Source: CAYFJV01 sp964460605
GTDB taxonomy: Archaea > Nanobdellota > Nanobdellia > Woesearchaeales > GW2011-AR9
Assembly: GCA_964460605.1 (NCBI GenBank)
Contig: CAYWPT010000001.1
Span: 72,526 to 136,525, forward strand
Length of the DNA: 64,000 bases
Reading direction: 5' to 3'
Under the pieces are notes generated by a model, which saw only the letters and a program-made list of their open reading frames with translations, ran no database searches and was not told the DNA's origin. Positions 40,274 to 49,900 of the stretch are shown in pieces. The position numbers were made by a program, and so were the translations under genes. Position 1 is the first letter of the stretch, and each line of letters opens with the position of its first letter.

Positions 40274-43200
40274 TCATAGTCTTTGAATGAATCCTTTCTT
40301 AGGTTCATAAATGTCTCCTGAACGACGTAGTTTTGTTAATACTTCATCAACATCATCCTCTTTTACATTCATTTCTTGTGCTTTAGCAACAATATTTTCA
40401 ATAGGAACAATTTTTCCTTCTGCTTGACTCTCTAAGCTATGGATAATTTCTTTGATAATTGAAATTTTACTTCTCTGTGATGCTGTAATTTTACTACTAA
40501 TTCTGTCAATATCAATTTTTCCAGTCTCACTATCTTTAGCGATTTGATTTAGACTATAATCAATCAAACTAATAGCTCTTTGTGCATCTCTTTTACTTAC
40601 AGTCTTTGCTAAACGTAATTTTGCAGAAGCTTCTGAGAGACGCACTAAAGCTTCTAATTGCCTAGGTGAGATTGGGATACTTCTTATTCCTCCTTCATCT
40701 TCATTACCCATATTTCTCATGTTAACATAATAATCTTGGATTTCTGCGATTGCAGCGTCACTGAGTTTAGGATTAGCTCGAGCTCTAATATATATGAAAT
40801 ATTTTTTTAAAATATCTGAATCTACTTCTGCATTTTTCTTACCTGGGTTTTGGTGTAATTTTAAAATGAAACCTGCAAGAATTTTATCTTTTTCTTTATT
40901 AGGTAAATCTTTTACTGGGAAAATGAGATCAAACCTGTTAATCAAAGCTGGTGGCAGGTTAATCTGGTTCGCAATTAAATCATAAGGATCAAATCTTCCA
41001 AATTTAGGGTTTGCTGCTGCAAGTAAAGTTGTCTCACAACGTAGGGTTGCTTGAATGTTAGCTTTGGAAATACTCACAGTCTGCTGCTCCATCGCCTCGT
41101 GCAGAGCGGACCTATCTTCTTTACTCATTTTATCCATCTCATCAATTACCGCGAATCCTCTGTTTGCTAAAACTAAAGTACCTGCTTCTAAAGACCATCC
41201 GCCTAAGAATTCATCTTTTACAACTGATGCAGTAAGACCTGCAGCACTTGCTCCCTTACCACTTGTAAACCTTGCTTTTGGTGCAACTTTAGTCATTCTT
41301 TTGAGTAATTGTGAATTATGTACCATAACTCCATTTGCCACGAAATTATGCACAGAATCAATTTCAAGATCATAAACATAATTTTCCTTACTTTCAACTT
41401 CTTCAACTGATGCAATTGTGTCATAAAATATATCTGAATTTGCTTGTTCTTCAAGAAGAGTTATGAGAACATCTTTTATTCCAAGTGATTTATATTTTTT
41501 AACAATCCATTTTAATTTATTAAAAGAAGGATTTCTATCTCCACGTTCATAATGTTGATAACTTGACCTTGGGATCATAAAATCAGACTGCCTAAGTCCA
41601 TGTTTTTGCCTGAGAACTTTTAAAACGGTCGCTAAATTTGGGACCACATTAATATTTGTGTTTATTTTTTTATTAGATTGAAAAATTATCTTGCACTTTT
41701 TTTTCTTTTCTTTAGAATTAAAGTCAATTTCTTTTATGAATGTAAGAACATCTTTTCCAGATATTCTTAATCTGTAATATTTTCTTCTCTTTTTCTCTTT
41801 TGTGTTTGTAGCATATTTCATGCTTGAACTTAATTGTGAGATAATTCCAAAACGAAGTAATAGGAGTCTCAATTGTTCAATAAGATCTTTGCTTTTTGAG
41901 CTCAATTCAATCTCTCTTTTACTTTTGTTAATATGGGCTTCACAATCAAAAAGAGCAGATAAGAATTCCTTAAGAATGTGATTTGGTGACTTGCACACAA
42001 TTTTTGGAACATGCATATCTCCAGATTTTGAGCTTATTTTTTTGCTCATTTTTTCAAGGACTCTTACTATCTCTATGGAACTAAAATAATATTCAAAACA
42101 CTCTTTGTGTTCTTTCGGAGAATTTTTTTTCCTTTTACTCACTGAAAGCCCAAATAGTGAATTCACTAAATATTCAAAGTCTGCTAGTAGGCTTAAGTCT
42201 GTATTTGTAAAACTTACAAGCCCAGTTGTTTCCCTCATTCTTACATAACCATCACCAACAAGATAAGCTAAGAACCTGGAAAATTCTTCGTTAAAAAGTG
42301 CTTGCTTTTTGTATTTAACTTTGTTGTTAGCTTTTGATGGAATTACTTTGTAATTAATTCTCTGGATCTCTGTATTTACATTAATTTTAGATGGAAGTGC
42401 AAGATAGTCTCCTTTTTCAAACTCATCCGCCCTTTTTGCAAAAAGTAAAGCGTTTTCACTTGTAAATAAAGGATGTTCTTTCGTTAAAATAAGTTTATTC
42501 CCTGTTGAAGTTATAATCTTAAGTAGCTTTTCTGGGCTTTTTCTTTTCCAAAGTCTTGTTGTTTGTCCACTGAAGTTTATTCCCTGTTTATTGATTGAGC
42601 TTACTTTTGAATGTGTTATATTTTTAGATTCATTTTCTTGGAACTCTTTAATAGAAATTATTTCTCCATCCTCTAAAATAATTTTTGTATCTCCTGAAAC
42701 ACATTTTCCTGCTCCGGGATCTCCGATGAGTAACATATGCATGTCTCCTCTTGTAACTACTCCATCTGGTCTTTCCTTTTTACAACCGCCTGCAAGTTGT
42801 AAAATGAGTGCTTCTTTGATTCTATCATGTCCATAAATTGAAGGTGCAATACTCTTAGAAAGATAATCTAAAACTTCTGGGTTTTTTGCAATTTCTTTGA
42901 TTTGTTCAACATCTTCAGGATCCATTTTAATATCGTTGGGATCATCTTCCATTGGTTCAACATAATTCGCTTCTAGAATTAAATCATATTTAGTTGATTT
43001 CCCACCACTTCTCATAGTGATAGGCACTTCGCTAACCCAACCATATAATTTTACACGTGAGCCTGGAGAAGAACGTCTCTCAGGAATTGGTGAGACTAAA
43101 TCACCTTTGAGAAATACGTTAATTCTTTTTGGTTGCGCACCATCTAAATTGTCTGGTGATTCTTCAAGTACTAATCCTTGTCCATCAACTAACTCTTTAT

Positions 43201-43690
43201 CAATTTCTTTGAACTTTCCTTTCCTTCCGCAAGAACATCTACTTGGTTCTTTGAACTTTTGATCTAATTGTAACACTTTGAGAATGTTACCACAAGAAGG
43301 ACACTCAAAAGTAGCTCTGCTTACGTGTGGTCGTACATCACTTTTCTGTCTTACGATACCATCGCACCAGATAAATTTTCCAAGATGTTTACTTCTGATT
43401 TCTGAAATGTTTACTTTGAGCGATTCTGGAAGATTTTTAAGACGGATTTCGAATTTGTCAACCTTTTTTGGCAGATCAAATTCTTTTACAGCAATCTCTG
43501 CTGCTTTGAGCAATTCTTCTGGTTTTTCAATAATCTCTTCAGTGAGTTCGGTATTGAATCCAAGAAGTGAAGAAAAATCTAATACTAATGATTCTTGACC
43601 TTTTCTTACGGATTCTAATAAAGGAGCATGATAATGCTGTTCAATAAAATCTCTAAAATTCTGTATTTGTTGATCTACTTCCATTTCCAC
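40274..43690 (-). CDS. mcm: Replicative helicase MCM containing an intein
   Basis: 1138 residues: 675 of MCM interrupted by a 463-residue intein. The N-terminal domain has a zinc site (C130, C133, C151, C153). The AAA+ domain has Walker A GDPGAGK-S, split exactly between Lys and Ser by the intein, Walker B FAVIDEMDKM, sensor AAANPKFG, Arg-finger INRFDLIF. A helical/winged C-terminus follows. Spliced, it is a normal-length archaeal MCM, the ring helicase of the replication fork. GGGGTGG lies 3 bases before the ATG. Confidence 0.97.
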   Translation of the reverse strand: MEMEVDQQIQNFRDFIEQHYHAPLLESVRKGQESLVLDFSSLLGFNTELTEEIIEKPEELLKAAEIAVKEFDLPKKVDKFEIRLKNLPESLKVNISEIRSKHLGKFIWCDGIVRQKSDVRPHVSRATFECPSCGNILKVLQLDQKFKEPSRCSCGRKGKFKEIDKELVDGQGLVLEESPDNLDGAQPKRINVFLKGDLVSPIPERRSSPGSRVKLYGWVSEVPITMRSGGKSTKYDLILEANYVEPMEDDPNDIKMDPEDVEQIKEIAKNPEVLDYLSKSIAPSIYGHDRIKEALILQLAGGCKKERPDGVVTRGDMHMLLIGDPGAGKCVSGDTKIILEDGEIISIKEFQENESKNITHSKVSSINKQGINFSGQTTRLWKRKSPEKLLKIITSTGNKLILTKEHPLFTSENALLFAKRADEFEKGDYLALPSKINVNTEIQRINYKVIPSKANNKVKYKKQALFNEEFSRFLAYLVGDGYVRMRETTGLVSFTNTDLSLLADFEYLVNSLFGLSVSKRKKNSPKEHKECFEYYFSSIEIVRVLEKMSKKISSKSGDMHVPKIVCKSPNHILKEFLSALFDCEAHINKSKREIELSSKSKDLIEQLRLLLLRFGIISQLSSSMKYATNTKEKKRRKYYRLRISGKDVLTFIKEIDFNSKEKKKKCKIIFQSNKKINTNINVVPNLATVLKVLRQKHGLRQSDFMIPRSSYQHYERGDRNPSFNKLKWIVKKYKSLGIKDVLITLLEEQANSDIFYDTIASVEEVESKENYVYDLEIDSVHNFVANGVMVHNSQLLKRMTKVAPKARFTSGKGASAAGLTASVVKDEFLGGWSLEAGTLVLANRGFAVIDEMDKMSKEDRSALHEAMEQQTVSISKANIQATLRCETTLLAAANPKFGRFDPYDLIANQINLPPALINRFDLIFPVKDLPNKEKDKILAGFILKLHQNPGKKNAEVDSDILKKYFIYIRARANPKLSDAAIAEIQDYYVNMRNMGNEDEGGIRSIPISPRQLEALVRLSEASAKLRLAKTVSKRDAQRAISLIDYSLNQIAKDSETGKIDIDRISSKITASQRSKISIIKEIIHSLESQAEGKIVPIENIVAKAQEMNVKEDDVDEVLTKLRRSGDIYEPKKGFIQRL
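41315..42703 (-). mobile_element. Intein with LAGLIDADG homing endonuclease in MCM
   Basis: Residues 330-792 of the precursor. It starts C330-VSGDTKIIL (block A) and ends VANGVMVHN-792 (block G), followed by Ser +1, all residues needed for splicing. The endonuclease motifs are LAYLVGDGYV (~474) and FLSALFDCEAHI (~577), both keeping the acidic residue, so it may be active. A helix-turn-helix of XRE type (RQSDFMIPRSSYQHYERGD) lies near 697-720 and may help target recognition. The insertion point in the Walker A is the known MCM-a intein site. Confidence 0.93.
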
Positions 43691-43811
43691 CCCAAAAGGA
43701 AATAATCTCTCTTTTGTAAAATATTAAGAACAAGAAGACTTAAAAAACTTTGGCTGGACCCAGTATATGCTTTCTGTTAAGAACAATAGAGAATATAGAA
43801 AATAAATAAAA

Positions 43812-44372
43812 TTACTTATTTAACAACTTTTTCAAGTTCTCGATAAGTTTGTCGGTTGCTTCGTGTACTTTACTTTCGTTTCTACATCCAGTACATACGA
43901 TTTTACCGTTACTAAATAACAAGAATGTTGCTCTTGTGCCTTTCAATTTGTGTACTAAACCTGGGAATTGTTCAGGTTCATACTCTGTGTTAGGCAATTT
44001 TAATCCTAAAAAGTTAAGATTGAGAGCCATACCAATACTTCCTGAAGCCACAATGTTTTGTACATTGATTTCGGGCTTGATAGTCACTTCAATATCTAGT
44101 TTTTTCAAACTTTTAATGATACTTTGGATACTTCTATCAACATCTGCTAGGTTTCTTGCTCCAGTACATACAATTTTACCGCTAGAGAATATTAAAGCTG
44201 AAGTTTTAGGATCCTTAATTCTAAGAACTAGTCCAGGAAATTGTTCAGGGTTGTACTCTGTGTTTGGTAGAGTAGCAGCCATTTTCTCTAATGGAATATC
44301 TTTTTCTAATGAACTAGATACTACAATATTTACAATTGTGATTTCTTTTTTTCCGCTTGCTTTTTTAGCCAT
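43812..44372 (-). CDS. tbp: TATA-box binding protein
   Basis: 186 residues with two direct repeats of ~90 residues, each with NTEYxPEQFPGLV and GKIVCTG. Both phenylalanine-bearing stirrups are present. Length is normal. It binds TATA boxes for all transcription and works with the TFE encoded at 28.7 kb. A TATA-like ATTTAAATAG at about 44422-44431 and GAGGAATT before the ATG form its control region. Confidence 0.97.
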   Translation of the reverse strand: MAKKASGKKEITIVNIVVSSSLEKDIPLEKMAATLPNTEYNPEQFPGLVLRIKDPKTSALIFSSGKIVCTGARNLADVDRSIQSIIKSLKKLDIEVTIKPEINVQNIVASGSIGMALNLNFLGLKLPNTEYEPEQFPGLVHKLKGTRATFLLFSNGKIVCTGCRNESKVHEATDKLIENLKKLLNK

Positions 44373-44574
44373 TTTAATTCCTCGCTAAGTGATCAAGATT
44401 CACTTTAAGCTTAATTTACTGGAGACTATTTAAATATTCCTTTTATAAATAGCCTATTTTGGCAGTATCGTTTCTTTAGGATTTTCACTTTAAATCTAAG
44501 ACCCCTTGATTTCCTGTAGAGATTGAGCCTATTTTTAGTAAAGATTTAAATAGAAAATAAAGTAAAATCTGCTT

Positions 44575-45423
44575 ATGAAATGGAGTCATTTAATCTTAAG
44601 GTACGGAGAAATCTTTCTTAAAGGTAAAAATAGGCGATCTTTTGAAGCTCAACTCGTAAGAAACATCAAAGCTATAACTGAGCAGAAGGATATCATGAAT
44701 TTAAGGAGCAGATACATCTTGCCTTACTTTGAAAATTATGCTTCATTGAAGAAAGTCTTTGGTTTGGTATCTTATTCTTTAGCTCAAAGGTCTGAAAAGG
44801 ACGAAAATGCTATTGCTAAACTGGCAGTTGAGCTTTTGAAGGATAAAAAAGGCACTTTTAGAGTGTCTACACAACGTTCTGATAAGAGTTTTCACATAAA
44901 ATCTCCAGATATGAACAGGTTGGTGGGTGAATATATTGAATCTAAGACTGATTTAACATTTTTATTAAAAGAATTTGATCACCATCTACATATTGAGATT
45001 AATACAGATGGAGCTTACCTTTATTTAGAAGCTGAACAATGCTTTGGTGGACTTCCTGTAGGTACTGGTGGTGAAGCTGTAGTGATTTTAGATGATTCAG
45101 ATGCATCAGTTTTAGCTGCACTTTTAGTAATGAAACGCGGAGTTGTACCAAGAGTCTATTATTCCGGAAATCTTCCGAAAAAAAGTATTGATTTGTTGGC
45201 AATATTCTCAGCTAAAGAGATTCAAAGTGAAGAATTTAGCTCTCAAAGTGATTTGCTTGAAAAAATGCAAGCCAAACATTTGAAGGTACTCGTATCTGGT
45301 CAAGATTTTGCTGGATTGAAAGAATTTGAGATTGAGCAAGATATTGTTGTACTCAGGCCACTTATTGGTTTTTCTAAAAAAGAAATTGAGCAACTACATC
45401 ACAGCTTTAGCAAAGTTTCCTAA
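44575..45423 (+). CDS. ThiI-like THUMP protein with a degenerate PP-loop domain
   Basis: 282 residues, well short of ThiI (~380-480). The N-terminus LILRYGEIFLKGKNRRSFEAQLVRN and the THUMP domain (to ~165) match ThiI. In the second half, GTGGEAVVILDDSDASVLAALLVMKRG aligns with the ThiI ATP site, but the required SGGxDS is replaced by DDSDAS. LRPLIGFSKKEIEQL retains the late ThiI motif. It probably still binds tRNA but should not adenylate it as ThiI does. Its last 30 bases overlap the U32 gene. Confidence 0.75.
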   Translation: MKWSHLILRYGEIFLKGKNRRSFEAQLVRNIKAITEQKDIMNLRSRYILPYFENYASLKKVFGLVSYSLAQRSEKDENAIAKLAVELLKDKKGTFRVSTQRSDKSFHIKSPDMNRLVGEYIESKTDLTFLLKEFDHHLHIEINTDGAYLYLEAEQCFGGLPVGTGGEAVVILDDSDASVLAALLVMKRGVVPRVYYSGNLPKKSIDLLAIFSAKEIQSEEFSSQSDLLEKMQAKHLKVLVSGQDFAGLKEFEIEQDIVVLRPLIGFSKKEIEQLHHSFSKVS

Positions 45424-47685
45424 GGTTGTGCCACGTTTGAGCAAAGTCAAATCACCAAGCGCGGTGTTGTTTAATATTGCTCTATACACTTTGATTTCCT
45501 GAACTGCTTGTTCTTTTTTGTTCCAATAATCTTTGTGTAAGAATTCTAAATAATAATTTTGCATACCTTTAGCTTTTAATCGTAGTGCTTTATCTAAAAA
45601 TGCAATTCTTCTTGAATAATACATTTCAGTATTTTGTGCAGGTGTTACTTCTAAAGGAAAAGTCATACGTTTTTCATCAGTCAGTTTTTCTTCTTTACGT
45701 TCACCTTTGAAATTCATAACTATGGGTCTTCCATGCACAAAAACCATGAAATCTTTGTTTGAGAACTCTGCTAATTCTTGAGCGTTTAGTTCAATGGAGA
45801 TGATTGGCTTAATATTATTTTCTTCCATATATTCCATCCCTAAACCATTGAAAACATTGAGTGTGTAAAAGCCATGTTTTTCTAAATCAAAATCCAATTC
45901 CTTATCAACAGAGAGTAAACCTTGGTTTCCAAACATCACCCCATCTGGTTTTTCTTTAGCTAAAGTTAATTTAATTTTTTGAATATCGGTATCGCCAAGA
46001 GCCATATGGGTAAAAGCAAAGAATTTGATATTAGGATTCAACTTTTTAGCTAATTGCATTGCTTTTCCAAAATCTGTTTCGAATAAATCGTAATATAATA
46101 CGTCTGCGAATGGAGCTAATTTTTCAACTAAAGATATTTCGTCTACTCGCACGCAGAGTTCTTTCTCAGATTTTTTCTTTTCTTGAATTTCAATATTTTT
46201 TTTCTCAATAATTCCTGGAGATTCTCTTTCTACTTTTGGCAAAAAGCAGTTTTCTAACTCTTCTCTGATTTTTGAGATCATTGAGGATGGCATAAATAAG
46301 TCTGATTCTAAATCTCCTTTAACTTCAACAATAAAATACTTGTTTTTGTTTAATTTCTCTGATAATCCTTCAACTGATAATGAACTATTCTTTGCTTTTT
46401 GAAAAGGAACTTCACTCACAAAGCTTTTCTCAACATTTCTAAACTCACAAGCTAATTCTAAATGCTTATCAACACCTGAAGAGATAATTTCCATAAGAAG
46501 TGGATATTTCTTAGTTTTACCAACAAAAGATTTTCCCCCACTTTTTGAGGTTAAATATACTAAACGACCATTTCTAAAAGACGTATCATTAATTTTTACT
46601 AATTCTCCTTTCTTAGCAGAACTTACTTTTTCCTTGAAAGTTCTCATGTCTGTAACAAATGCTCCATACATTTTATTATCATAAGAATCCCAAAGTCCAA
46701 CACCATCATTTTCTACTAAGTCATGTTCTAGTTTTACGTAACCACCACGTACTTCTCCTAAAAAAATTCCTCTGTGTGTTGGCAGAGTTGTACTGAGTAC
46801 ATGTTCATATCTGTTATTCATAAAAAAACCAGTAGTAAAATCACGATTAAAACCCATTCTAATTTGGTTTAGATCTTCTTGAGTAAATGGTCTCCAATTT
46901 CCAGAATAATATCTATCAATGGCTGCTCTGTAATATTTCGTAACAATTCCCACATATTCTGGAGACTTCATTCTTCCTTCAATTTTAATGGTATTAATTC
47001 CTGCTTCAACCATTTTAGGAATTTCATTGAGTAGAGCCAAATCTTTTGGACTGAGCAAATAGCCCTCTTCATTGTATTCTTTTCTACAACTTGAAGCGCA
47101 AAGCCCTCTGTTCCCTGATCTATTTCCAATAAGTGAGGAGATTAAACATTGCCCTGAATAAGATATACATAAATGTCCGTGCGCAAAAACTTCAATTTGA
47201 ATGTCTGCGCGTTCACTTACATAACGAACCTCATTAAAATCCATCTCACGTGAGAGTACAGATAAATCTGCAAATTCTTGCCATTCTTGTAATCCTGCAA
47301 GATTCATGATACTCGCCTGTGTAGAAATGTGTACTTTCAAATCAGGATACTGTTTTTTCACAAAAGGTAATAAGTATAAATCTTGAATAATTACTGCATC
47401 AGCACCACTTTGATAAACAGCATCTAAAGCTTTAAACCAGACATCAACTTCTCTATTCTTAACTAAGGTGTTTAAAGTTACATTTACTTCAACACCATGA
47501 AAATGTGCAAGTTGTACTGCTTCTTTAAGGGTATCATAAGTGAAATTTCCTTTATTTTTTCTTCTTGCGTTAAAATTTTTAGTTCCAAGGTAGACTACAT
47601 CCGCACCATTATTGATAGCTGCCTCTAGCGCTTCCCAAGATCCTACCGGTGAGAGTACTTTCATTTTTTTCTGTGTATTTTTCAT
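45394..47685 (-). CDS. U32 family protein (peptidase U32/RlhA-TrhP-like)
   Basis: 763 residues. The U32 signature is EVFAHGHLCISYSGQCLISS followed by NRGLCASSCRKEY and INTIKIEGRMKSPEYVG; conserved Cys residues resemble the cluster ligands of U32 tRNA/rRNA hydroxylation proteins. The C-terminal ~350 residues include a second barrel-like half (FAHG-like FVHGRPIVMN). Size matches the long bacterial type. The gene follows the E1-like gene without a gap in the thiolation operon, so a role in tRNA modification is likely. Confidence 0.85.
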   Translation of the reverse strand: MKNTQKKMKVLSPVGSWEALEAAINNGADVVYLGTKNFNARRKNKGNFTYDTLKEAVQLAHFHGVEVNVTLNTLVKNREVDVWFKALDAVYQSGADAVIIQDLYLLPFVKKQYPDLKVHISTQASIMNLAGLQEWQEFADLSVLSREMDFNEVRYVSERADIQIEVFAHGHLCISYSGQCLISSLIGNRSGNRGLCASSCRKEYNEEGYLLSPKDLALLNEIPKMVEAGINTIKIEGRMKSPEYVGIVTKYYRAAIDRYYSGNWRPFTQEDLNQIRMGFNRDFTTGFFMNNRYEHVLSTTLPTHRGIFLGEVRGGYVKLEHDLVENDGVGLWDSYDNKMYGAFVTDMRTFKEKVSSAKKGELVKINDTSFRNGRLVYLTSKSGGKSFVGKTKKYPLLMEIISSGVDKHLELACEFRNVEKSFVSEVPFQKAKNSSLSVEGLSEKLNKNKYFIVEVKGDLESDLFMPSSMISKIREELENCFLPKVERESPGIIEKKNIEIQEKKKSEKELCVRVDEISLVEKLAPFADVLYYDLFETDFGKAMQLAKKLNPNIKFFAFTHMALGDTDIQKIKLTLAKEKPDGVMFGNQGLLSVDKELDFDLEKHGFYTLNVFNGLGMEYMEENNIKPIISIELNAQELAEFSNKDFMVFVHGRPIVMNFKGERKEEKLTDEKRMTFPLEVTPAQNTEMYYSRRIAFLDKALRLKAKGMQNYYLEFLHKDYWNKKEQAVQEIKVYRAILNNTALGDLTLLKRGTTLGNFAKAVM

Positions 47686-48669
47686 TTAGTTACCTATATA
47701 TTTTGAATACAGTGATTCTGCTTCTGCTCTGTCTTTCGCTTTGATTAATGCTCTGCCATCTTTAAAGATAAGCATAGAAAAACTATCTCCTTTTACACTT
47801 AAAACAACATTATCGTAAGAGCTTTGAAAACCTTCTTCTTCTAATTGAGATTCTAATTTTGTTAAATCCAATTCTTTTTTTCCTAAAATTTGAAAATTCC
47901 CTGAAGAACAAAATTGTTGTGTATCTTCTTGAACTTTTTCTAGGTGTGTGTAAGTTCCTGCGCAAGTTTTGCAAGTTTCTTTTTGAGTAATTGTTAATTT
48001 TCTTTGTGTATTGTTTGTAAAATCAAATGAAATTAATTCTTTTTCAATTTCTTTTCCTAAAAGTATTTGCAAAGCTAGATTAGCTTGATATGATCCAATT
48101 ATATGTGTAGTAATGTTTAGTACGCCAGCTTCTGAGCAAGTCTCGCCTTGCGCATTTTCAGGTAAAAAACATCCTAAACAAGGTCCACCATTTACTACAA
48201 AAACTGCACCTTCATTCCTAATAGCCCCTGCGTAAATGAAGGGAATATTTTTTTTCTTTGCAAAATCATTTAAGAGGAATTTTGTGTTAAGATTGTCAGT
48301 ACAATCAATGATAAGATCATAATTATCTAAGGTAGAAATTTCTTTTCCACTTAAATGCATATTCTTCACTTCAATTTCTACATGAGGGTTCACTTGTGTT
48401 AATTTTTCTTTTGCGCATTGCGCTTTCAATTTTCCAATATCGTTTTGATTAAACAAAGATTGTCTTTGTAAGTTAGACACTTCAATCGTATCTCTATCAA
48501 CAAACAATAATTTTCCAATACCCGCACGTACTAATAAATCTGCTACAACAGTTCCTAAAGCGCCAAGTCCAACAATTGCTACTTTACTATTTCTTAACTT
48601 TATTTGCCCATCTTCAGCAATAAGCTTAATCTGTCTGGAGTACAATTCTTGCTCTTGATTATTCAACAT
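47686..48669 (-). CDS. ubaA: E1-like ubiquitin-activating enzyme (UbaA/MoeB/ThiF family)
   Basis: 327 residues. The Rossmann motif GLGALGTVVADLLVRAGIG, then DRDTIEVSNLQRQSLF, is diagnostic. CxxC pairs CLGC and CKTC form the zinc site, and GETCSEAGVL holds the likely catalytic Cys. It should adenylate the C-terminal Gly of the carrier encoded at 49.6 kb and pass sulfur. The extra C-terminal ~80 residues are not recognised. It overlaps ncsA by 11 bases. Confidence 0.92.
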   Translation of the reverse strand: MLNNQEQELYSRQIKLIAEDGQIKLRNSKVAIVGLGALGTVVADLLVRAGIGKLLFVDRDTIEVSNLQRQSLFNQNDIGKLKAQCAKEKLTQVNPHVEIEVKNMHLSGKEISTLDNYDLIIDCTDNLNTKFLLNDFAKKKNIPFIYAGAIRNEGAVFVVNGGPCLGCFLPENAQGETCSEAGVLNITTHIIGSYQANLALQILLGKEIEKELISFDFTNNTQRKLTITQKETCKTCAGTYTHLEKVQEDTQQFCSSGNFQILGKKELDLTKLESQLEEEGFQSSYDNVVLSVKGDSFSMLIFKDGRALIKAKDRAEAESLYSKYIGN

Positions 48670-49633
48670 TTTTTGCCTCCAGTCTAGCTTTCATAGTATT
48701 TTGTAATTTACAAGCGTTACAGATTTTTCCATTACTCGGTTCTGCACAGAGTTCACATTTTTTTACTGTTGTTTTTTTATCAGATAATCTTGTCAATTCT
48801 TTTTCTTTTAATGTAGGAAGTAAATCTAAGAATGAATTAATGATACCACTTTTGGTTCCAGGATACTTAGCTTCAAATTCGTTGAGAAGATCTCTTACTT
48901 CTCCTCTGTAGCTTTGTACCACATTTGGACATTCTGTGTACTCTACTTTGAAACCTTTGAGGAAGGTGTAGAGCCTTGTTTCTTTTTCAGAACATAAGTA
49001 TAATGGTTTTACTCTACGCACAAATGCTGCGTGATCTTCAACACCAGAGATAGGACCCAATTTAGCAGCCAATTTTGTATTTGCTTTGAACATATTCATA
49101 AGCACTGCTTGTGATTCATCATCTAAGTTGTGACCAGTAACTAATTTTGTAGCGCCTAGTGCTCTTGCATGTTTGTTTAAGAGGTATCTTCTCCATACAC
49201 CACAGACATTACAAGGTTTTTTCCCAGTTTCTTTGTTAATGATAGGGAAAGCTTGATCTAAAGTTTTACCAAAACTCTCTTCAAATGAAGCGATGGTGAG
49301 TGGAATTTTGTAAGTATCACAGAATTCTTGTAAGTCTGCTAAAGTTTTTTCTCTGTAATCAGCAATACCTTCATCAATGATGAGAGCGTTTAAGTTGTAG
49401 ATAGGAAAATTGTTTTTTTCAAAATATTTTTTTGTTAAATATAATACTGTTAAGGAATCTTTTCCACCAGAAGCTGCTACACAAACTTTGTCATCTCTTG
49501 AGAATAATTGGAATTTGTTCATAGTTTTGAAGACTTTATCTTCAAAATAGCTTATGAAGTGCCCTTTACATAAAGTTCCGTGCTGGAGTGTGATTACCCC
49601 GTTTTCTTTACAATTATTTTTTCCACAGTCCAT
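48659..49633 (-). CDS. ncsA: tRNA 2-thiolation enzyme of the NcsA/TtuA family
   Basis: 324 residues. An N-terminal zinc region (CGKNNC, C22), then the PP-loop SGGKDS at 55-60, CNVCGVWRR, TGHNLDDESQ, and a C-terminal zinc ribbon CELC ... CNAC. The enzyme activates the tRNA uridine with ATP and inserts sulfur. NcsA acts on U34 and TtuA on U54; which target applies here is not settled by sequence alone. It lies between the ubiquitin-like carrier gene and the E1 gene. Confidence 0.92.
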   Translation of the reverse strand: MDCGKNNCKENGVITLQHGTLCKGHFISYFEDKVFKTMNKFQLFSRDDKVCVAASGGKDSLTVLYLTKKYFEKNNFPIYNLNALIIDEGIADYREKTLADLQEFCDTYKIPLTIASFEESFGKTLDQAFPIINKETGKKPCNVCGVWRRYLLNKHARALGATKLVTGHNLDDESQAVLMNMFKANTKLAAKLGPISGVEDHAAFVRRVKPLYLCSEKETRLYTFLKGFKVEYTECPNVVQSYRGEVRDLLNEFEAKYPGTKSGIINSFLDLLPTLKEKELTRLSDKKTTVKKCELCAEPSNGKICNACKLQNTMKARLEAKNVE

Positions 49634-49634
49634 C

Positions 49635-49838
49635 TTAGCCTCCAGAGATTACGCTTAAAAGAGTAATTAAGTCATTATCCTGGAGTGCAACATCTGCTGT
49701 AAGAATTTCATTATTTCTAGCAACAAGCACAGTTTCTTTGTTTACTTGTACTTGTTTGAGAAGTTCAGCTACAGTAGTTCCTAGGAAATCTACCTTTAGC
49801 TTTTCATTCGTTTTTTCATTTATTACAGTTATGTTCAT
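49635..49838 (-). CDS. Ubiquitin-like sulfur carrier (SAMP/TtuB/MoaD type)
   Basis: 67 residues from the ATG at 49838, which has GGAGCGG just upstream; an in-frame ATG 12 codons earlier is less likely. It is a beta-grasp protein ending in the essential Gly-Gly (SVISGG). With NcsA/TtuA and the E1-like enzyme downstream it should carry thiocarboxylate sulfur for tRNA. SAMP proteins can also mark other proteins. It heads the four-gene operon; a TATA box is at 49901-49910. Confidence 0.88.
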   Translation of the reverse strand: MNITVINEKTNEKLKVDFLGTTVAELLKQVQVNKETVLVARNNEILTADVALQDNDLITLLSVISGG

Positions 49839-49900
49839 CTTCCGCTCCAGATCGTCTCCTAATAAGCCAATCATTTGCTATGTAAGCTCAGTTCTTAGCT

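Noticed and set aside
41315..42703. Separate homing endonuclease gene within mcm
   Set aside because: The frame is continuous with MCM and begins with Cys and ends His-Asn before Ser, so it is an intein and not an inserted gene.
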